NCBI GenBank assembly: GCA_023229575.1
Contig: JALNYZ010000024.1
Coordinates: forward strand, 1-58,553
Length of the DNA: 58,553 bases
Direction: 5' to 3'
Source: Prolixibacteraceae bacterium
Lineage (GTDB): Bacteria; Bacteroidota; Bacteroidia; Bacteroidales; Prolixibacteraceae
In this document: in pieces, positions 24,658 through 32,939 of the stretch
Layout: each line of letters opens with the position of its first letter
Numbering within the stretch: position 1 is the first letter of the stretch
Made by a program: the position numbers and the translations under genes
Notes under the pieces: model-generated
The model's input: the letters and a program-made list of their open reading frames with translations, nothing else
What the model was told of the DNA's origin: nothing
Database searches by the model: none

Positions 24658-26442
24658 ATGGAAGTAACCCGAACTTTTGATCTGCTTGAACACTGTCTTA
24701 AAAATGTTCCCCGAGAAGATGCTGTAGCCGGAAAACAGGGAAATACCTGGGTCAAATATAGCACAGCCGAATTCGTAAGAAATGCAGAATTATTGGCTTA
24801 CGGTCTGTTGTCCCTGGGAATACAAAAAGGTGACAGGGTCTCTACTGTCAGCGGAAACCGGCCTGAATGGAGCTTTGTGGACATGGCCCTCTCCATGACA
24901 GGGGCTGTGCATGTACCCGTTTATCCAACGATTAGCGAAGAGGAGTACAGTTACATCTTCAAGCACGCTGAAATTCGCTTCCTGTTTGTTTCTGATGAGA
25001 AATTGTACAACAAGCTCTCTCCTGTGGTGGTCGAAGTGGAAAGCATGGAGAAGGTATTTACATTTAACGATGTGCCGGGAGCCGACAATATTTCGGTATT
25101 GATGGAACTTGGAAAAAAGAACGAGGAAACCCTGAGGGACAAATTGGCGGAGATCAAAAATAGCATCAGGGAGGATGAAATGGTTACCATGATCTATACC
25201 AGCGGAACCACCGGTATTCCCAAAGGGGTAATGCTTTCACACAGGAACCTGGTCTCAAATTTCGAAACTTGCTCTCACCATTTTGCTCTTGGTCCGGGAC
25301 ATCGTTCCATCTCTTTTTTACCGCTTTGCCATATTTTTGAGCGAACGGTTAACAATGTTTTCATGTACCGTGGCATCGGGATTTATTACGTTGAGAGCCT
25401 TCCCCAGATTGTCCAGTCAATCAAAGAGGTCAAACCACATATATTTACTGCTGTTCCACGTCTGATGGAAAGCGTATATGACGGCATCATGGCCAAAGGA
25501 AAGTTGCTGACAGGTATCAAATTCAAGTTGTTTTTCTGGGCTGTTGAACTTGGAAAGGACTTTGATTTCAATAAAAAGTTCAGTCTTGTCAAAAGGATAA
25601 AAATGGCCATTGCCGACAAGCTGATATACTCCAAATGGCGTGCCGGTTTGGGAGGCAACATCCAGTTGATCGTATCGGGCGGGGCGCTTTTGCAATCTCG
25701 TATTGCAAGGGTTTTCAGTGCTGCCGGATTAACGGTTCTGGAGGGTTATGGATTAACCGAAACATCCCCCGTTATCGCAGTGAGCAATGCTGTAACCAAT
25801 GAAATTAAAATTGGCACCAATGGCCCGGTTATCAAGGGCGTACAGGTAAAGATTGCCGACGATGGCGAAATTCTGGCAAAAGGGCCCAACCTAATGATGG
25901 GGTATTACAAAGAACCCGAACTTACCAGCGAGGTGATTGATGCCGAAGGATGGTTCCATACAGGTGATGTTGGAATGCTTGATGAGGGTAAATACCTTAA
26001 AATAACGGACCGTAAAAAGGAAATTTTCAAGCTCTCGGGTGGCAAATACATAGCACCCCAACTGATTGAAAATAAACTAAAAGAGTCGGTTTTAATCGAA
26101 CAGGCCATTGTTATTGGTAACCATGAAAAATTTGCCAGCGCACTGATCTCACCCAATTTTGTCTATCTGCACGAATGTTGCAATGAAAATGAAATTCTTT
26201 TCAAGGACAACGCGGATCTGATTGTCCAGCCTAAAGTACTGGCCATGTTCCAGGCCGAAGTGAAAGAGATCAACAAAACACTTGGGCTGCACGAGGAGAT
26301 CAAACGGTTTAGGCTGGTGCCCGATTCCTGGTCTGCCCAGTCAGGAGAGCTCTCCCAAACCCTTAAACTAAAGCGAAAAGTAATCGAACAAAAATACTGC
26401 GACCTGATTGAAGAGATTTTTGCCTCTTCAAGGGAGGATTGA
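24658..26442 (+). CDS. long-chain acyl-CoA synthetase (AMP-binding)
   Basis: A 594-residue ANL-superfamily ligase that would activate fatty acids to acyl-CoA via acyl-AMP. The P-loop-like motif MIYTSGTTGIPKGVMLSH is at about residues 177-194; YGLTETSP, GWFHTGDVG, and DRKKEIFKLSGGKYI mark the rest of the active site and hinge. The closest type is the long-chain (FadD15-like) group with the VPVYPTISEEEYSYI segment. It lies upstream of, but not coupled to, the NmrA-like gene (72 bp). Confidence 0.92.
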   Translation: MEVTRTFDLLEHCLKNVPREDAVAGKQGNTWVKYSTAEFVRNAELLAYGLLSLGIQKGDRVSTVSGNRPEWSFVDMALSMTGAVHVPVYPTISEEEYSYIFKHAEIRFLFVSDEKLYNKLSPVVVEVESMEKVFTFNDVPGADNISVLMELGKKNEETLRDKLAEIKNSIREDEMVTMIYTSGTTGIPKGVMLSHRNLVSNFETCSHHFALGPGHRSISFLPLCHIFERTVNNVFMYRGIGIYYVESLPQIVQSIKEVKPHIFTAVPRLMESVYDGIMAKGKLLTGIKFKLFFWAVELGKDFDFNKKFSLVKRIKMAIADKLIYSKWRAGLGGNIQLIVSGGALLQSRIARVFSAAGLTVLEGYGLTETSPVIAVSNAVTNEIKIGTNGPVIKGVQVKIADDGEILAKGPNLMMGYYKEPELTSEVIDAEGWFHTGDVGMLDEGKYLKITDRKKEIFKLSGGKYIAPQLIENKLKESVLIEQAIVIGNHEKFASALISPNFVYLHECCNENEILFKDNADLIVQPKVLAMFQAEVKEINKTLGLHEEIKRFRLVPDSWSAQSGELSQTLKLKRKVIEQKYCDLIEEIFASSRED

Positions 26443-26455
26443 CAGTTAAAAAATA

Positions 26456-26463
26456 TATTTTTG
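26456..26463 (+). promoter_or_regulatory. candidate -7 box (TATTTTTG) for the NmrA-like gene
   Basis: TATTTTTG fits TAnnTTTG and is 51 nt before the chosen ATG (26515). It also argues against the upstream TTG start at 26461, which would lie inside the promoter. Confidence 0.5.
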
Positions 26464-26514
26464 CCCCGTTGGTCTTTAGACTTTAACTTTTCGAAAATAA
26501 TAGTTGATCCTTCT

Positions 26515-27384
26515 ATGGATAAATTTTTAATAACGGGTGCAACCGGGAATGTCGGTCTTTCAACCATGCGATATTTGTTGGATCAGAAAGAGGCGGACTT
26601 CGAAGTCGTTGGCGCTGTTCGGGGTGTTGAGGCTGCCCGAAAAATGGAAGGATTGGGACAGGCCCAGTTGGTAAATTTCGAGTTCGATGAGCCTTCCACG
26701 CATGCGGCAGCGCTAAAAGGGATTACAAAATTGTTGCTAATCCGGCCAAACCAGGTATCCGATGTCTCCAAACATATCTTCCCATTTCTTAATCAGGTCG
26801 AAAAATCAGGTGTAAAACACATTGTTTTCGTCTCCATTGTTGGCGCCGAACGCAACAGGGTGTTTGCCAATCACCGGATTGAGACCCATTTGAAAAAAAT
26901 GGGCATCCCGCATACCATTGTACGTCCTTCCCTTTACATGCAAAATCTTGTAACACTACATGGACAGGAGATCAGGAAGAACAACCACCTTTACATTCCT
27001 GCGGGTTCGGGAATGGTAAATTTCATTGATGCCCGGGATGTTGCCAGGGTAGTGGTAGAACTACTTACAAAACATGGTCACGAAGGGAAAGAGTACGAAA
27101 TTACAGGTCAGGAACCCATGGATTTCTACAAGATCGCATCTCTCTTTACTACTGAGCTGGGCCGGGAAATCAAATATGCACGACCACTGACCATCAAATT
27201 CATCCGTCAGAAAATGCATGAGAAGAAACAGTTGCCATTCATAGTAACACTCTCGTTGCTTTACGGCGCAGCAAGGAATGGCAAGATGGGCCATACTTCC
27301 TCTGTTTTCAAGGAGTTGACAGGAGTAGAACCACGCCAATTGGCAGATTTTATCCACGAAAACCGGAAGATTTGGGAAAAGTAA
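26515..27384 (+). CDS. NmrA-like NAD(P)-binding atypical SDR protein
   Basis: A 289-residue atypical short-chain dehydrogenase of the NmrA/QOR2 kind. The dinucleotide-binding motif ITGATGNVG (residues 5-13) starts a Rossmann fold; HIVFVSIVGAERN, TIVRPSLYMQNL and FIDARDVARVVVELL follow. Members are NADP-dependent quinone reductases or redox-sensing regulators; the catalytic Tyr-Lys pair of classical SDRs is not evident, so the activity is left open. Confidence 0.85.
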   Translation: MDKFLITGATGNVGLSTMRYLLDQKEADFEVVGAVRGVEAARKMEGLGQAQLVNFEFDEPSTHAAALKGITKLLLIRPNQVSDVSKHIFPFLNQVEKSGVKHIVFVSIVGAERNRVFANHRIETHLKKMGIPHTIVRPSLYMQNLVTLHGQEIRKNNHLYIPAGSGMVNFIDARDVARVVVELLTKHGHEGKEYEITGQEPMDFYKIASLFTTELGREIKYARPLTIKFIRQKMHEKKQLPFIVTLSLLYGAARNGKMGHTSSVFKELTGVEPRQLADFIHENRKIWEK

Positions 27385-27413
27385 AAGTAGTTGGTGAAAA
27401 AGTAATCAGAAAC

Positions 27414-27444
27414 TTTGGCCGGAAGGATTTAATGTATATCTTTG
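27414..27444 (+). promoter_or_regulatory. tRNA-Phe promoter (TTTG-N19-TATCTTTG)
   Basis: TTTG (27414-27417), a 19-nt spacer and TATCTTTG (27437-27444) match the Bacteroidota vegetative promoter exactly. The -7 box ends 16 nt before the tRNA. Confidence 0.85.
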
Positions 27445-27460
27445 CACCGCATTAAAATAA

Positions 27461-27533
<73 letters not shown>

Positions 27534-27534
27534 C

Positions 27535-27571
27535 GAAAGGGTAAAGAGCATTCTTTACCCTTTCCTTTTTT
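27535..27571 (+). terminator. terminator of tRNA-Phe
   Basis: A perfect 13-bp stem GAAAGGGTAAAGA / TCTTTACCCTTTC with loop GCAT is followed by CTTTTTT. It starts two bases after the mature tRNA. Confidence 0.92.
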
Positions 27572-27573
27572 GT

Positions 27574-27581
27574 TATCTTTG
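27574..27581 (+). promoter_or_regulatory. candidate -7 box (TATCTTTG) for the M16 peptidase operon
   Basis: TATCTTTG lies 18 nt before the ATG, so the leader would be very short. The -33 position falls in the tRNA terminator stem and is weak. Confidence 0.5.
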
Positions 27582-27599
27582 CCGACCTGAATCTTTTGT

Positions 27600-28820
27600 A
27601 TGGAATATACCTCAATGACATTACCCAACGGGATCCGGCTGATTCATGCCTCAGTCGACTCACCCGTTGCACACTGCGGAGTGGTCATCAACACCGGCTC
27701 GAGGGACGAAAAGCCCGAGGAGCAGGGGATGGCACATTTCATTGAGCATACCATCTTCAAGGGTACCGTCAAAAGAAAAGCCTACCACATCATCAGCCGA
27801 CTGGAGGACGTTGGGGGGGAGATGAACGCCTATACTTCTAAGGAGGAGACGGCCATTCATGCCTCGTTTCTTTGCGAGTATTATGAACGTACCGTCGAAC
27901 TGTTCAGCGACATCCTGATTGATAGTACATTTCCCGAGAAGGAGTTGAAAAAAGAGCAGGAGGTCATTGTCGACGAGATCAATTCCTACAACGATACCCC
28001 TTCGGAACTTATTTTCGATGAGTTTGAAGAGATGATTTACAAAGGTCATCCAATGGGCAGGAATATCCTCGGTACCCCGGATCTTGTCAGGAGCTTTCAG
28101 GCTTCAGACATCCGCCACTTCATGGCTGAAAATTACCACACCGACCAGATGGTGATCTGTTCGGTAGGTAATATACCCGCGAAAAAATTCTTTCACTTGG
28201 CTCAGCGCTATTTTGAAAGGCTAAAAGCCAATTTGCGCACTGAAAACCGCAATCGATTCACTACCTACCGGCCAATACAGAAAACCGTCGAAAAGGGGAC
28301 CTTTCAGGCGCATTGTATTTTGGGAGGGGAGGCATTCGATGTGTACCATCCCGACCGTTTGCCATTGGTCCTGTTGAACAGCATTTTGGGCGGACAGTCC
28401 GGAAATTCAAGGTTAAACCTGAGTCTTCGCGAGCGCAACGGCATTGCCTACAACCTCGAATCATCCTACACGGCATACACCGATACCGGTACCCTGACCA
28501 TCTATTTTGGCACCGATCCGGAGAACCTCGAAAGGGCGCTCAACCTGATCGATAGGGAGATCAGGCTCCTCCGGGACAAAGCACTGGGAGAGCTTCAGCT
28601 GAGCAAATCGAGGAAGCAGTTGATCGGTCAGCTGGCCATGTCGCAGGAAAACCATGAAGACCTGATGCTGGCCATCGGCAAAAGTATGCTGGTTTTCAAC
28701 AAAGTCGAGAGTTTACAGGATATCTACAAAAGGATCAGTGAAATTACCGCCCCGCAACTGCTGGATGTTGCCAACCGGATTTTGAATCCCGAAAATCTGT
28801 CGGGATTGATTTACAAATGA
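27600..28820 (+). CDS. M16-family zinc protease (processing-peptidase-like)
   Basis: A 406-residue insulinase-family protein. The inverted zinc motif HFIEH (residues 46-50, HxxEH) is followed by Glu in VIVDEINSYNDTPSE, the third ligand region. The C-terminal half has the SLRERNGIAYNLESSYTAY segment of the inactive M16 domain. At about 45 kDa it matches the single-chain processing-peptidase type. No signal peptide is seen, so it probably acts in the cytosol. It overlaps the methyltransferase gene by 4 bp. Confidence 0.92.
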   Translation: MEYTSMTLPNGIRLIHASVDSPVAHCGVVINTGSRDEKPEEQGMAHFIEHTIFKGTVKRKAYHIISRLEDVGGEMNAYTSKEETAIHASFLCEYYERTVELFSDILIDSTFPEKELKKEQEVIVDEINSYNDTPSELIFDEFEEMIYKGHPMGRNILGTPDLVRSFQASDIRHFMAENYHTDQMVICSVGNIPAKKFFHLAQRYFERLKANLRTENRNRFTTYRPIQKTVEKGTFQAHCILGGEAFDVYHPDRLPLVLLNSILGGQSGNSRLNLSLRERNGIAYNLESSYTAYTDTGTLTIYFGTDPENLERALNLIDREIRLLRDKALGELQLSKSRKQLIGQLAMSQENHEDLMLAIGKSMLVFNKVESLQDIYKRISEITAPQLLDVANRILNPENLSGLIYK

Positions 28821-29458
28821 TGAAGATCGATCAGCAACTCGAAAATTATATCCTCGCGCACACCGTCGACGAGGATCCGGTACTGAAAAGGCTCTATCGC
28901 GAGACCTACCTTAAGCTTGTAAACGGACGGATGTGTTCCGGCCACCTGCAGGGAAGTCTCCTGACCTTTTTCAGCAAGATGATCGCTCCCAAACGAATAC
29001 TTGAAATCGGCACCTATACCGGATATTCGGCCATTTGTCTGGCAAAAGGACTGCCTAACGGTGGAATGCTCCACACCATAGAGATCAACGATGAGCTGGA
29101 GCAGTTTGCCGCCCGCTATTTTGAGGAGACAGGGTTGAGGGACCGAATCGTCCAGCACATTGGCGACGCCACCGATATTCTTCCGCACCTGAACGAAAAA
29201 TTCGAGCTGGCCTTCCTGGATGCCGATAAGCGGCAATATCTAACTCATTATGAGATGATTTTGCCGAAAATAATCCCGGGCGGTTTGATCATTGCCGACA
29301 ACACCCTCTGGGGTGGCAAAGTGATAGGCAAAATCTCCCGGAACGATGAGCAAACCCTTGCCATCCTGGCCTTCAACGATTTCATCAAAACCGATCCCCG
29401 CGTGGAAGCTACCATTCTACCGGTGCGTGATGGGATGACGCTGATATACAAAAAATAG
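28817..29458 (+). CDS. class I O-methyltransferase (caffeoyl-CoA OMT-like)
   Basis: A 213-residue SAM-dependent methyltransferase. ILEIGTYTGYSAICLA (about 57-72) is the SAM motif I, HTIEIN supplies the acidic ribose ligand, and FLDADKRQY holds the metal-binding Asp; ADNTLWGGKV completes the family pattern. Substrates of this group range from catechols to tRNA uridine (TrmR), so the substrate is open. It starts within the stop of the M16 protease gene (ATGA), so the two are co-translated. Confidence 0.9.
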   Translation: MMKIDQQLENYILAHTVDEDPVLKRLYRETYLKLVNGRMCSGHLQGSLLTFFSKMIAPKRILEIGTYTGYSAICLAKGLPNGGMLHTIEINDELEQFAARYFEETGLRDRIVQHIGDATDILPHLNEKFELAFLDADKRQYLTHYEMILPKIIPGGLIIADNTLWGGKVIGKISRNDEQTLAILAFNDFIKTDPRVEATILPVRDGMTLIYKK

Positions 29459-29621
29459 GCCAAAAAAATTTCATTTATCCAATGATTTTTTCAAAATGAA
29501 GAAAGCCCTTTTGAGGGATTGTAATATTATGTTTATTTTTGATAGGTATACAAGACCAGAGAGTACGGCTACCTGAGTTATTATCAGTGGGATGTATTGT
29601 TTTTGGTTAGGCTGCAATACA

Positions 29622-31263
29622 TTAGCGGTAATTCTATTTTTTGAAAAAACCAGGCATTTTATAATCACTAAATAATAACAAACATGAAAAGTGCATATTC
29701 TATTTGGGAATTCTTGAAAAGTTTGTTTAGCAATCACTGGCTCATAATTATTCTATTAATAGTTTTATTTATTATGGGTTTTATTTTATTCAAGAGCAAA
29801 GCTCAGCGTTTTGTTGATACCAGAATTAAACTTTCACCACATGATTTTATTAATATTGTTATTGCAGTATTTGGAGTCATATTAATTTGGGGTCAACTGC
29901 AAAATACTGATAGACAAATAAATCTTATAGGAGAACAATTAGAACAGCAAAAACTTATCAATTCTGCGAGCCAATTTAGAGATGGTATAGATTTACTAAA
30001 ATCAAATAATGATGCGTTAGTTGTTGGCGGTATAATTTTACTCGACGACCTTGCTCATAACTTCCCCGATAAGTATGCAAAAAATATTTTCGAAGTTTTT
30101 TGTGGGTATTTGCGTGTGGACACTAGAGAAAATTGGGACAAATATATTCTGAATAATAAATCTAAATACAATACTGATAGCCTTTTACTTGCTAATTACT
30201 ATTTCCCAAATAAATATCAAACAATTATTAATAGAGTATTTAGAGACACAAACTCATTTTACAGAAAATCCATGGTAAAGAATTCTTAATTGATTTAAAT
30301 GGAGTTTATCTTAAAAAAGCTGATTTATCGAAAACTGATTTTGAAGGGGCTGATTTAGAAAATTCGAGCATGCAATGGTCAATTCTTAATGAAGCGAATT
30401 TAAAGAACGCAAAACTGAGATATGCGAACATTAAAGAAGTAACCCTATTCTACGCTATATTGGTTAAGAGTGATTTGTCTGGGGCACAATTACAAGGATC
30501 ATATTTTTTGTGCACAAATATGCAAGGTTCAAACTTACAAGGGACTTCGCTTGAAACCTCTTTTATTATTGATACGCACTTGGAAGGTGCATTTCTTGCT
30601 ACGGCTCATCTAGAGGGTTCTTATTTACTTGATGTACATTTGGAGGGTGCAAACTTATGGCGCACTCATTTAGAAGGAGCAATTCTATTCAATCTATATT
30701 TACAAGGAGCTACTGCCAATTTTCAAAGTATTGACGATTCTTTTTTAAAAGCCGAAGATATGAGTGGAGGTTATTCTCCAATAGTATTTTTCCAGGGAGG
30801 AGGTGAACATTCAATTAGTAATGATGTTTTGATGAATTACAATGCTGGCCACAAGTTAATTATATTAAAATCGCTTACCGGAAAACCTAGTTTCATTAAA
30901 GAAAGTAAAGATGGAGCTTTACTTATGGCTGGTCGTACAGAAAACGAAATAAGTGCCATTAGGAAACGCTTAGAAATAGAACAAGTTGACACTAATGAAT
31001 GGAAAAAAAGTTCTATACACTTTGGGGAACTCACAGAAAAGAGAATAATTGAGATACAAGCTAATCTAGCAAAAATACATGTAGATACAGCAAATCAAAA
31101 CAATATAATTTTCTTTATAAGAGATCGGAATAAGTCAGAACATAACTTAAGAGAGCAACTTATTAAAGGTGGAGGTATACTTACCATTGAGAATGCACAA
31201 ATAATAATAAACAGAGTAAATAAACAATTAGGCAATGAATAATTTAACATGAATTACCGCTAA
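29622..31263. mobile_element. cassette bounded by 13-bp inverted repeats
   Basis: TTAGCGGTAATTC (29622-29634) and its exact reverse complement GAATTACCGCTAA (31251-31263) flank the broken pentapeptide gene and nothing else. A third copy of the core lies at 17080-17091. The enclosed DNA is clearly AT-richer than the genes before it. This suggests a unit that was inserted whole; no recombinase is encoded in it. Confidence 0.6.
29684..31242 (+). pseudogene. membrane-anchored pentapeptide-repeat protein, frameshifted
   Basis: Two open frames belong to one gene. The first (29684-30289) has two membrane helices (about 17-37 and 53-70), then QFRDGIDLLKSNNDALVVGGIILLDDLA. The second (ATG only at 30370) is in another frame, but that frame is already coding from about 30270: GKEFLIDLNGVYLKKADLS, leading into A(N/D)LxxA pentapeptide repeats to about 30760, then a globular tail. 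One base lost in the A run near 30265 would explain it. With the base restored the protein is about 518 residues. Sequencing error and true mutation cannot be told apart. The function of such proteins is unknown. Confidence 0.8.
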
Positions 31264-31269
31264 AAATGA

Positions 31270-31284
31270 GGAGTTCCCCCGCTG
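31270..31284. repeat. small REP-like hairpin
   Basis: TTCCCCCGCTGGGGCGAA folds on itself (CCCC-CGCT-GGGG) and shares CCCCGCTGG with the REP-like palindrome at 32194-32256. Confidence 0.5.
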
Positions 31285-31383
31285 GGGCGAAGTGTCTCCT
31301 GAAGTAAATGGACGAATTTAGTAATAAAGAACGTTCTTTTACATGCTGTATAAAAGATGAAGGGGTTTCTGAAAGTGAATGAT

Positions 31384-31420
31384 CCTTCGTTGGCGGTTTA
31401 CAGGAGTAGCCAACAAACCC
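31384..31420 (+). repeat. 37-bp direct repeat, copy 1 (REP core)
   Basis: Identical over 37 bp to 32212-32248. It starts CCTTCGTTGGCGG and ends CCAACAAACCC; the inner hairpin is GTTGGC/GCCAAC. This copy lies just downstream of the YoeB-like toxin gene that reads toward it. Confidence 0.85.
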
Positions 31421-31436
31421 GCAATAGTGGGATTTT

Positions 31437-31691
31437 TTAATAATGATATCTACATTGGGCAATGTATAAAATATCATCGTCAACTTTGTAAACAAGCCGG
31501 TGTTCCCCGGTAATCCTTCTGGACCAAAACCCGGAAAAGTTTTGTTTCAATGCTTCAGGTTTTCCCGATCCGGTGTAAGGGGTACGCTGGCACTCTTTAA
31601 TCAAGGAATTTATCTTTTGAAATACTTTACGGTCGGAATCAATCCAAAATTGATAATCATCCCAGGCCGATTTATCCCAAAGAATATCCAT
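31437..31691 (-). CDS. YoeB-family toxin (module 1)
   Basis: An 84-residue Txe/YoeB-type mRNA interferase expected to cleave mRNA in the ribosomal A site. Typical segments are WDKSAWDDYQFW, LIKECQRTPYTGSGKPEALK with the catalytic-type Glu, FWSRRITGEHRLVYK with Arg, and the C-terminal YIAQCRYHY with the catalytic His. The antitoxin gene lies 5 bp upstream on the same strand. The toxin is about half identical by eye to that of module 2 (33191). Confidence 0.93.
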   Translation of the reverse strand: MDILWDKSAWDDYQFWIDSDRKVFQKINSLIKECQRTPYTGSGKPEALKQNFSGFWSRRITGEHRLVYKVDDDILYIAQCRYHY

Positions 31692-31696
31692 AGCAA

Positions 31697-31951
31697 TTAC
31701 TCAATAATGGAATGCTTTAATAAATTGTGCTTCTCGTTAATGTTTTCAATGGACGCTTCAAGACGCTGCCGGTTGGCTTTGCTCCGGTTCAGATGATAAG
31801 TTTCCTGAAGGGAATTGTATTCATCCAAAGGCATCATGACAATACTTTTCCCTTTGGGCCGGTGAACAACCAGTAACTCATCATCATTGGAAACCGCATC
31901 GAGACTGGTTTTTAAATTTTGCCTTAATTCTGAATAGTTAACGGCTCTCAT
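31697..31951 (-). CDS. YefM/Phd-family antitoxin (module 1)
   Basis: An 84-residue antitoxin. The N-terminal DNA-binding part is MRAVNYSELRQNLKTSLD and LVVHRPKGKSIVMMPLDEYNSLQET; the C-terminal part would wrap the toxin. It precedes its toxin gene by 5 bp and starts 15 bp from a GTAC-N8-GTAC operator that contains the promoter -7 box. Antitoxins of this family repress their own operon, with the toxin as co-repressor. Confidence 0.93.
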   Translation of the reverse strand: MRAVNYSELRQNLKTSLDAVSNDDELLVVHRPKGKSIVMMPLDEYNSLQETYHLNRSKANRQRLEASIENINEKHNLLKHSIIE

Positions 31952-31965
31952 GATTTTATCCTTTT

Positions 31966-31989
31966 AATTAGGTACAAAATTACGTACTT
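31966..31989 (-). promoter_or_regulatory. promoter/operator of toxin-antitoxin module 1
   Basis: Read on the minus strand: AAGTAC-GTAATTTT-GTACCTAATT. The -7 box TAATTTTG (31975-31982) lies between two GTAC half-sites spaced by 8 bp, so antitoxin bound there would block the promoter. E. coli YefM recognises TGTACA-type palindromes. The 24-bp block matches 20 of 24 positions of the module 2 operator at 32892-32915. Confidence 0.8.
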
Positions 31990-32054
31990 TTATCGATATT
32001 TCCAAATCTTTCAAGAGCCTTTTTCAGTACGCACATACAATTGCCCCCAAAGAA

Positions 32055-32062
32055 TACATTTG
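32055..32062 (+). promoter_or_regulatory. candidate -7 box (TACATTTG) before the transposase relic
   Basis: TACATTTG fits TAnnTTTG and is 21 nt before the ATG of the REP-associated transposase remnant. Confidence 0.4.
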
Positions 32063-32083
32063 CGCAGCAGCAATTCTCCGTGA

Positions 32084-32353
32084 ATGAGCCGGACATACAA
32101 GTTCCATAATCCCGGTGGCCTCTATTTTGTAACTTTTGCCCTACAAGGCCGGGAGGTTGTTTTTGCAGAAAGGGCACAGATTTGCAAATCCGCGTCAGCG
32201 GGGGGAATGAACCTTCGTTGGCGGTTTACAGGAGTAGCCAACAAACCCCCGCTGGCATTGGCTTTGGGCCTGCAAGAATTCGGCCAGCATAGGTGGCTGG
32301 GTATTGCGGATTTTAATTATACTGATTCAGTAAAACAACAACAACCAGGCTAA
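32084..32353 (+). pseudogene. REP-associated tyrosine transposase (RAYT) N-terminal relic
   Basis: The 89-residue frame begins MSRTYKFHNPGGLYFVTFAL, the start of Bacteroidota IS200-like Y1 transposases of the RAYT kind. After about residue 29 similarity ends and the frame runs straight through a REP-like palindrome (32194-32256) and into unrelated sequence. The catalytic HUH motif and Tyr are absent, so it is inactive. A RAYT remnant joined to the very repeat such enzymes mobilise is a good sign of how these repeats arrived. Confidence 0.8.
32194..32256. repeat. REP-like nested palindrome with 37-bp repeat, copy 2
   Basis: Outer arms GTCAGCGGGGG (32194-32204) and CCCCCGCTGGC (32246-32256) enclose the 37-bp repeat (32212-32248) whose inner hairpin is GTTGGC/GCCAAC. 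It interrupts the RAYT relic. Confidence 0.8.
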
Positions 32354-32375
32354 CAGCCTGGTTGTTGTTGTTTTA
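32331..32375. terminator. 20-bp perfect stem, two-way terminator
   Basis: Arms 32331-32350 and 32356-32375 are perfect reverse complements (core AACAACCAGGC/GCCTGGTTGTT) with loop TAACA and T/A runs at both ends. It lies between the RAYT relic and the convergent DUF5618 gene. Confidence 0.9.
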
Positions 32376-32381
32376 AATTAC

Positions 32382-32789
32382 TTATGCTGCGGGTTTTATT
32401 TTGTCAATGATCACATAAGCCAGATCAAATCCTTCCAAAATAATCCTTGAATCTTTTGATCCATCGTAATAGCCAAAAAGGTGAAGAGAATTATAAGCTT
32501 CTGTAACATAATTCAACAATTTTTTATCAAACCTGGAAACAGCTTCCTTATAAAAATCAATATCTTTTCTCCCCTTTTTCTTTTCGATGCCTTGTAGCAG
32601 GAGGTAACCGTCGAGAGCCAGTAATACAGCATTGTATGCCGTTCCACAGGCTGTTTTTACATATTTTTTGTCGATATAAAACCGATCCTCTTTACCGGCC
32701 TTTTGTAAGGTTTCCCTGGCATTCTCCATGTAACGAATTGCTTCGTTGTAATAGGTTTTCCTGATCCGGTTTTGTTCTTCAATGACCAT
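32382..32789 (-). CDS. DUF5618/HEPN-like helical protein
   Basis: A 135-residue, all-helical protein: QNRIRKTYYNEAIRYMENARETL, then YVKTACGTAYNAVLLALDGYLL and a helical tail with YNSLHLFGYYDG. This is the pattern of DUF5618, a small Bacteroidota family with a HEPN-like helix arrangement; the RNase Rx4-6H motif of toxic HEPN proteins is not seen. The open frame extends to 32882, but the ATG at 32789 follows a -7 box (TAACTTTG, minus strand 32804-32811) and fits the family. It sits between two toxin-antitoxin modules; function unknown. Confidence 0.7.
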   Translation of the reverse strand: MVIEEQNRIRKTYYNEAIRYMENARETLQKAGKEDRFYIDKKYVKTACGTAYNAVLLALDGYLLLQGIEKKKGRKDIDFYKEAVSRFDKKLLNYVTEAYNSLHLFGYYDGSKDSRIILEGFDLAYVIIDKIKPAA

Positions 32790-32803
32790 TTTACTTCTTT
32801 TTC

Positions 32804-32811
32804 CAAAGTTA
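32804..32811 (-). promoter_or_regulatory. candidate -7 box (TAACTTTG) for the DUF5618 gene
   Basis: On the minus strand TAACTTTG lies 15 nt before the ATG at 32789. It decides against the longer open frame that starts at 32882. Confidence 0.5.
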
Positions 32812-32891
32812 AGGTATTTTGAATAAAAACAGAAATGGAAAGTCATTTTTATTGAAATTGTTGGAAAAATTGTATTTTGCAACTCGATTGT

Positions 32892-32915
32892 AAGTACCTA
32901 TATTTGTACGTAATT
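32892..32915 (+). promoter_or_regulatory. promoter/operator of toxin-antitoxin module 2
   Basis: AAGTAC-CTATATTT-GTACGTAATT: the -7 box TATATTTG (32899-32906) is bracketed by two GTAC half-sites 8 bp apart, the same geometry as at module 1. The antitoxin ATG follows at 32940. Confidence 0.8.
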
Positions 32916-32939
32916 AATAACGCAAAAAAAATTGAAATT

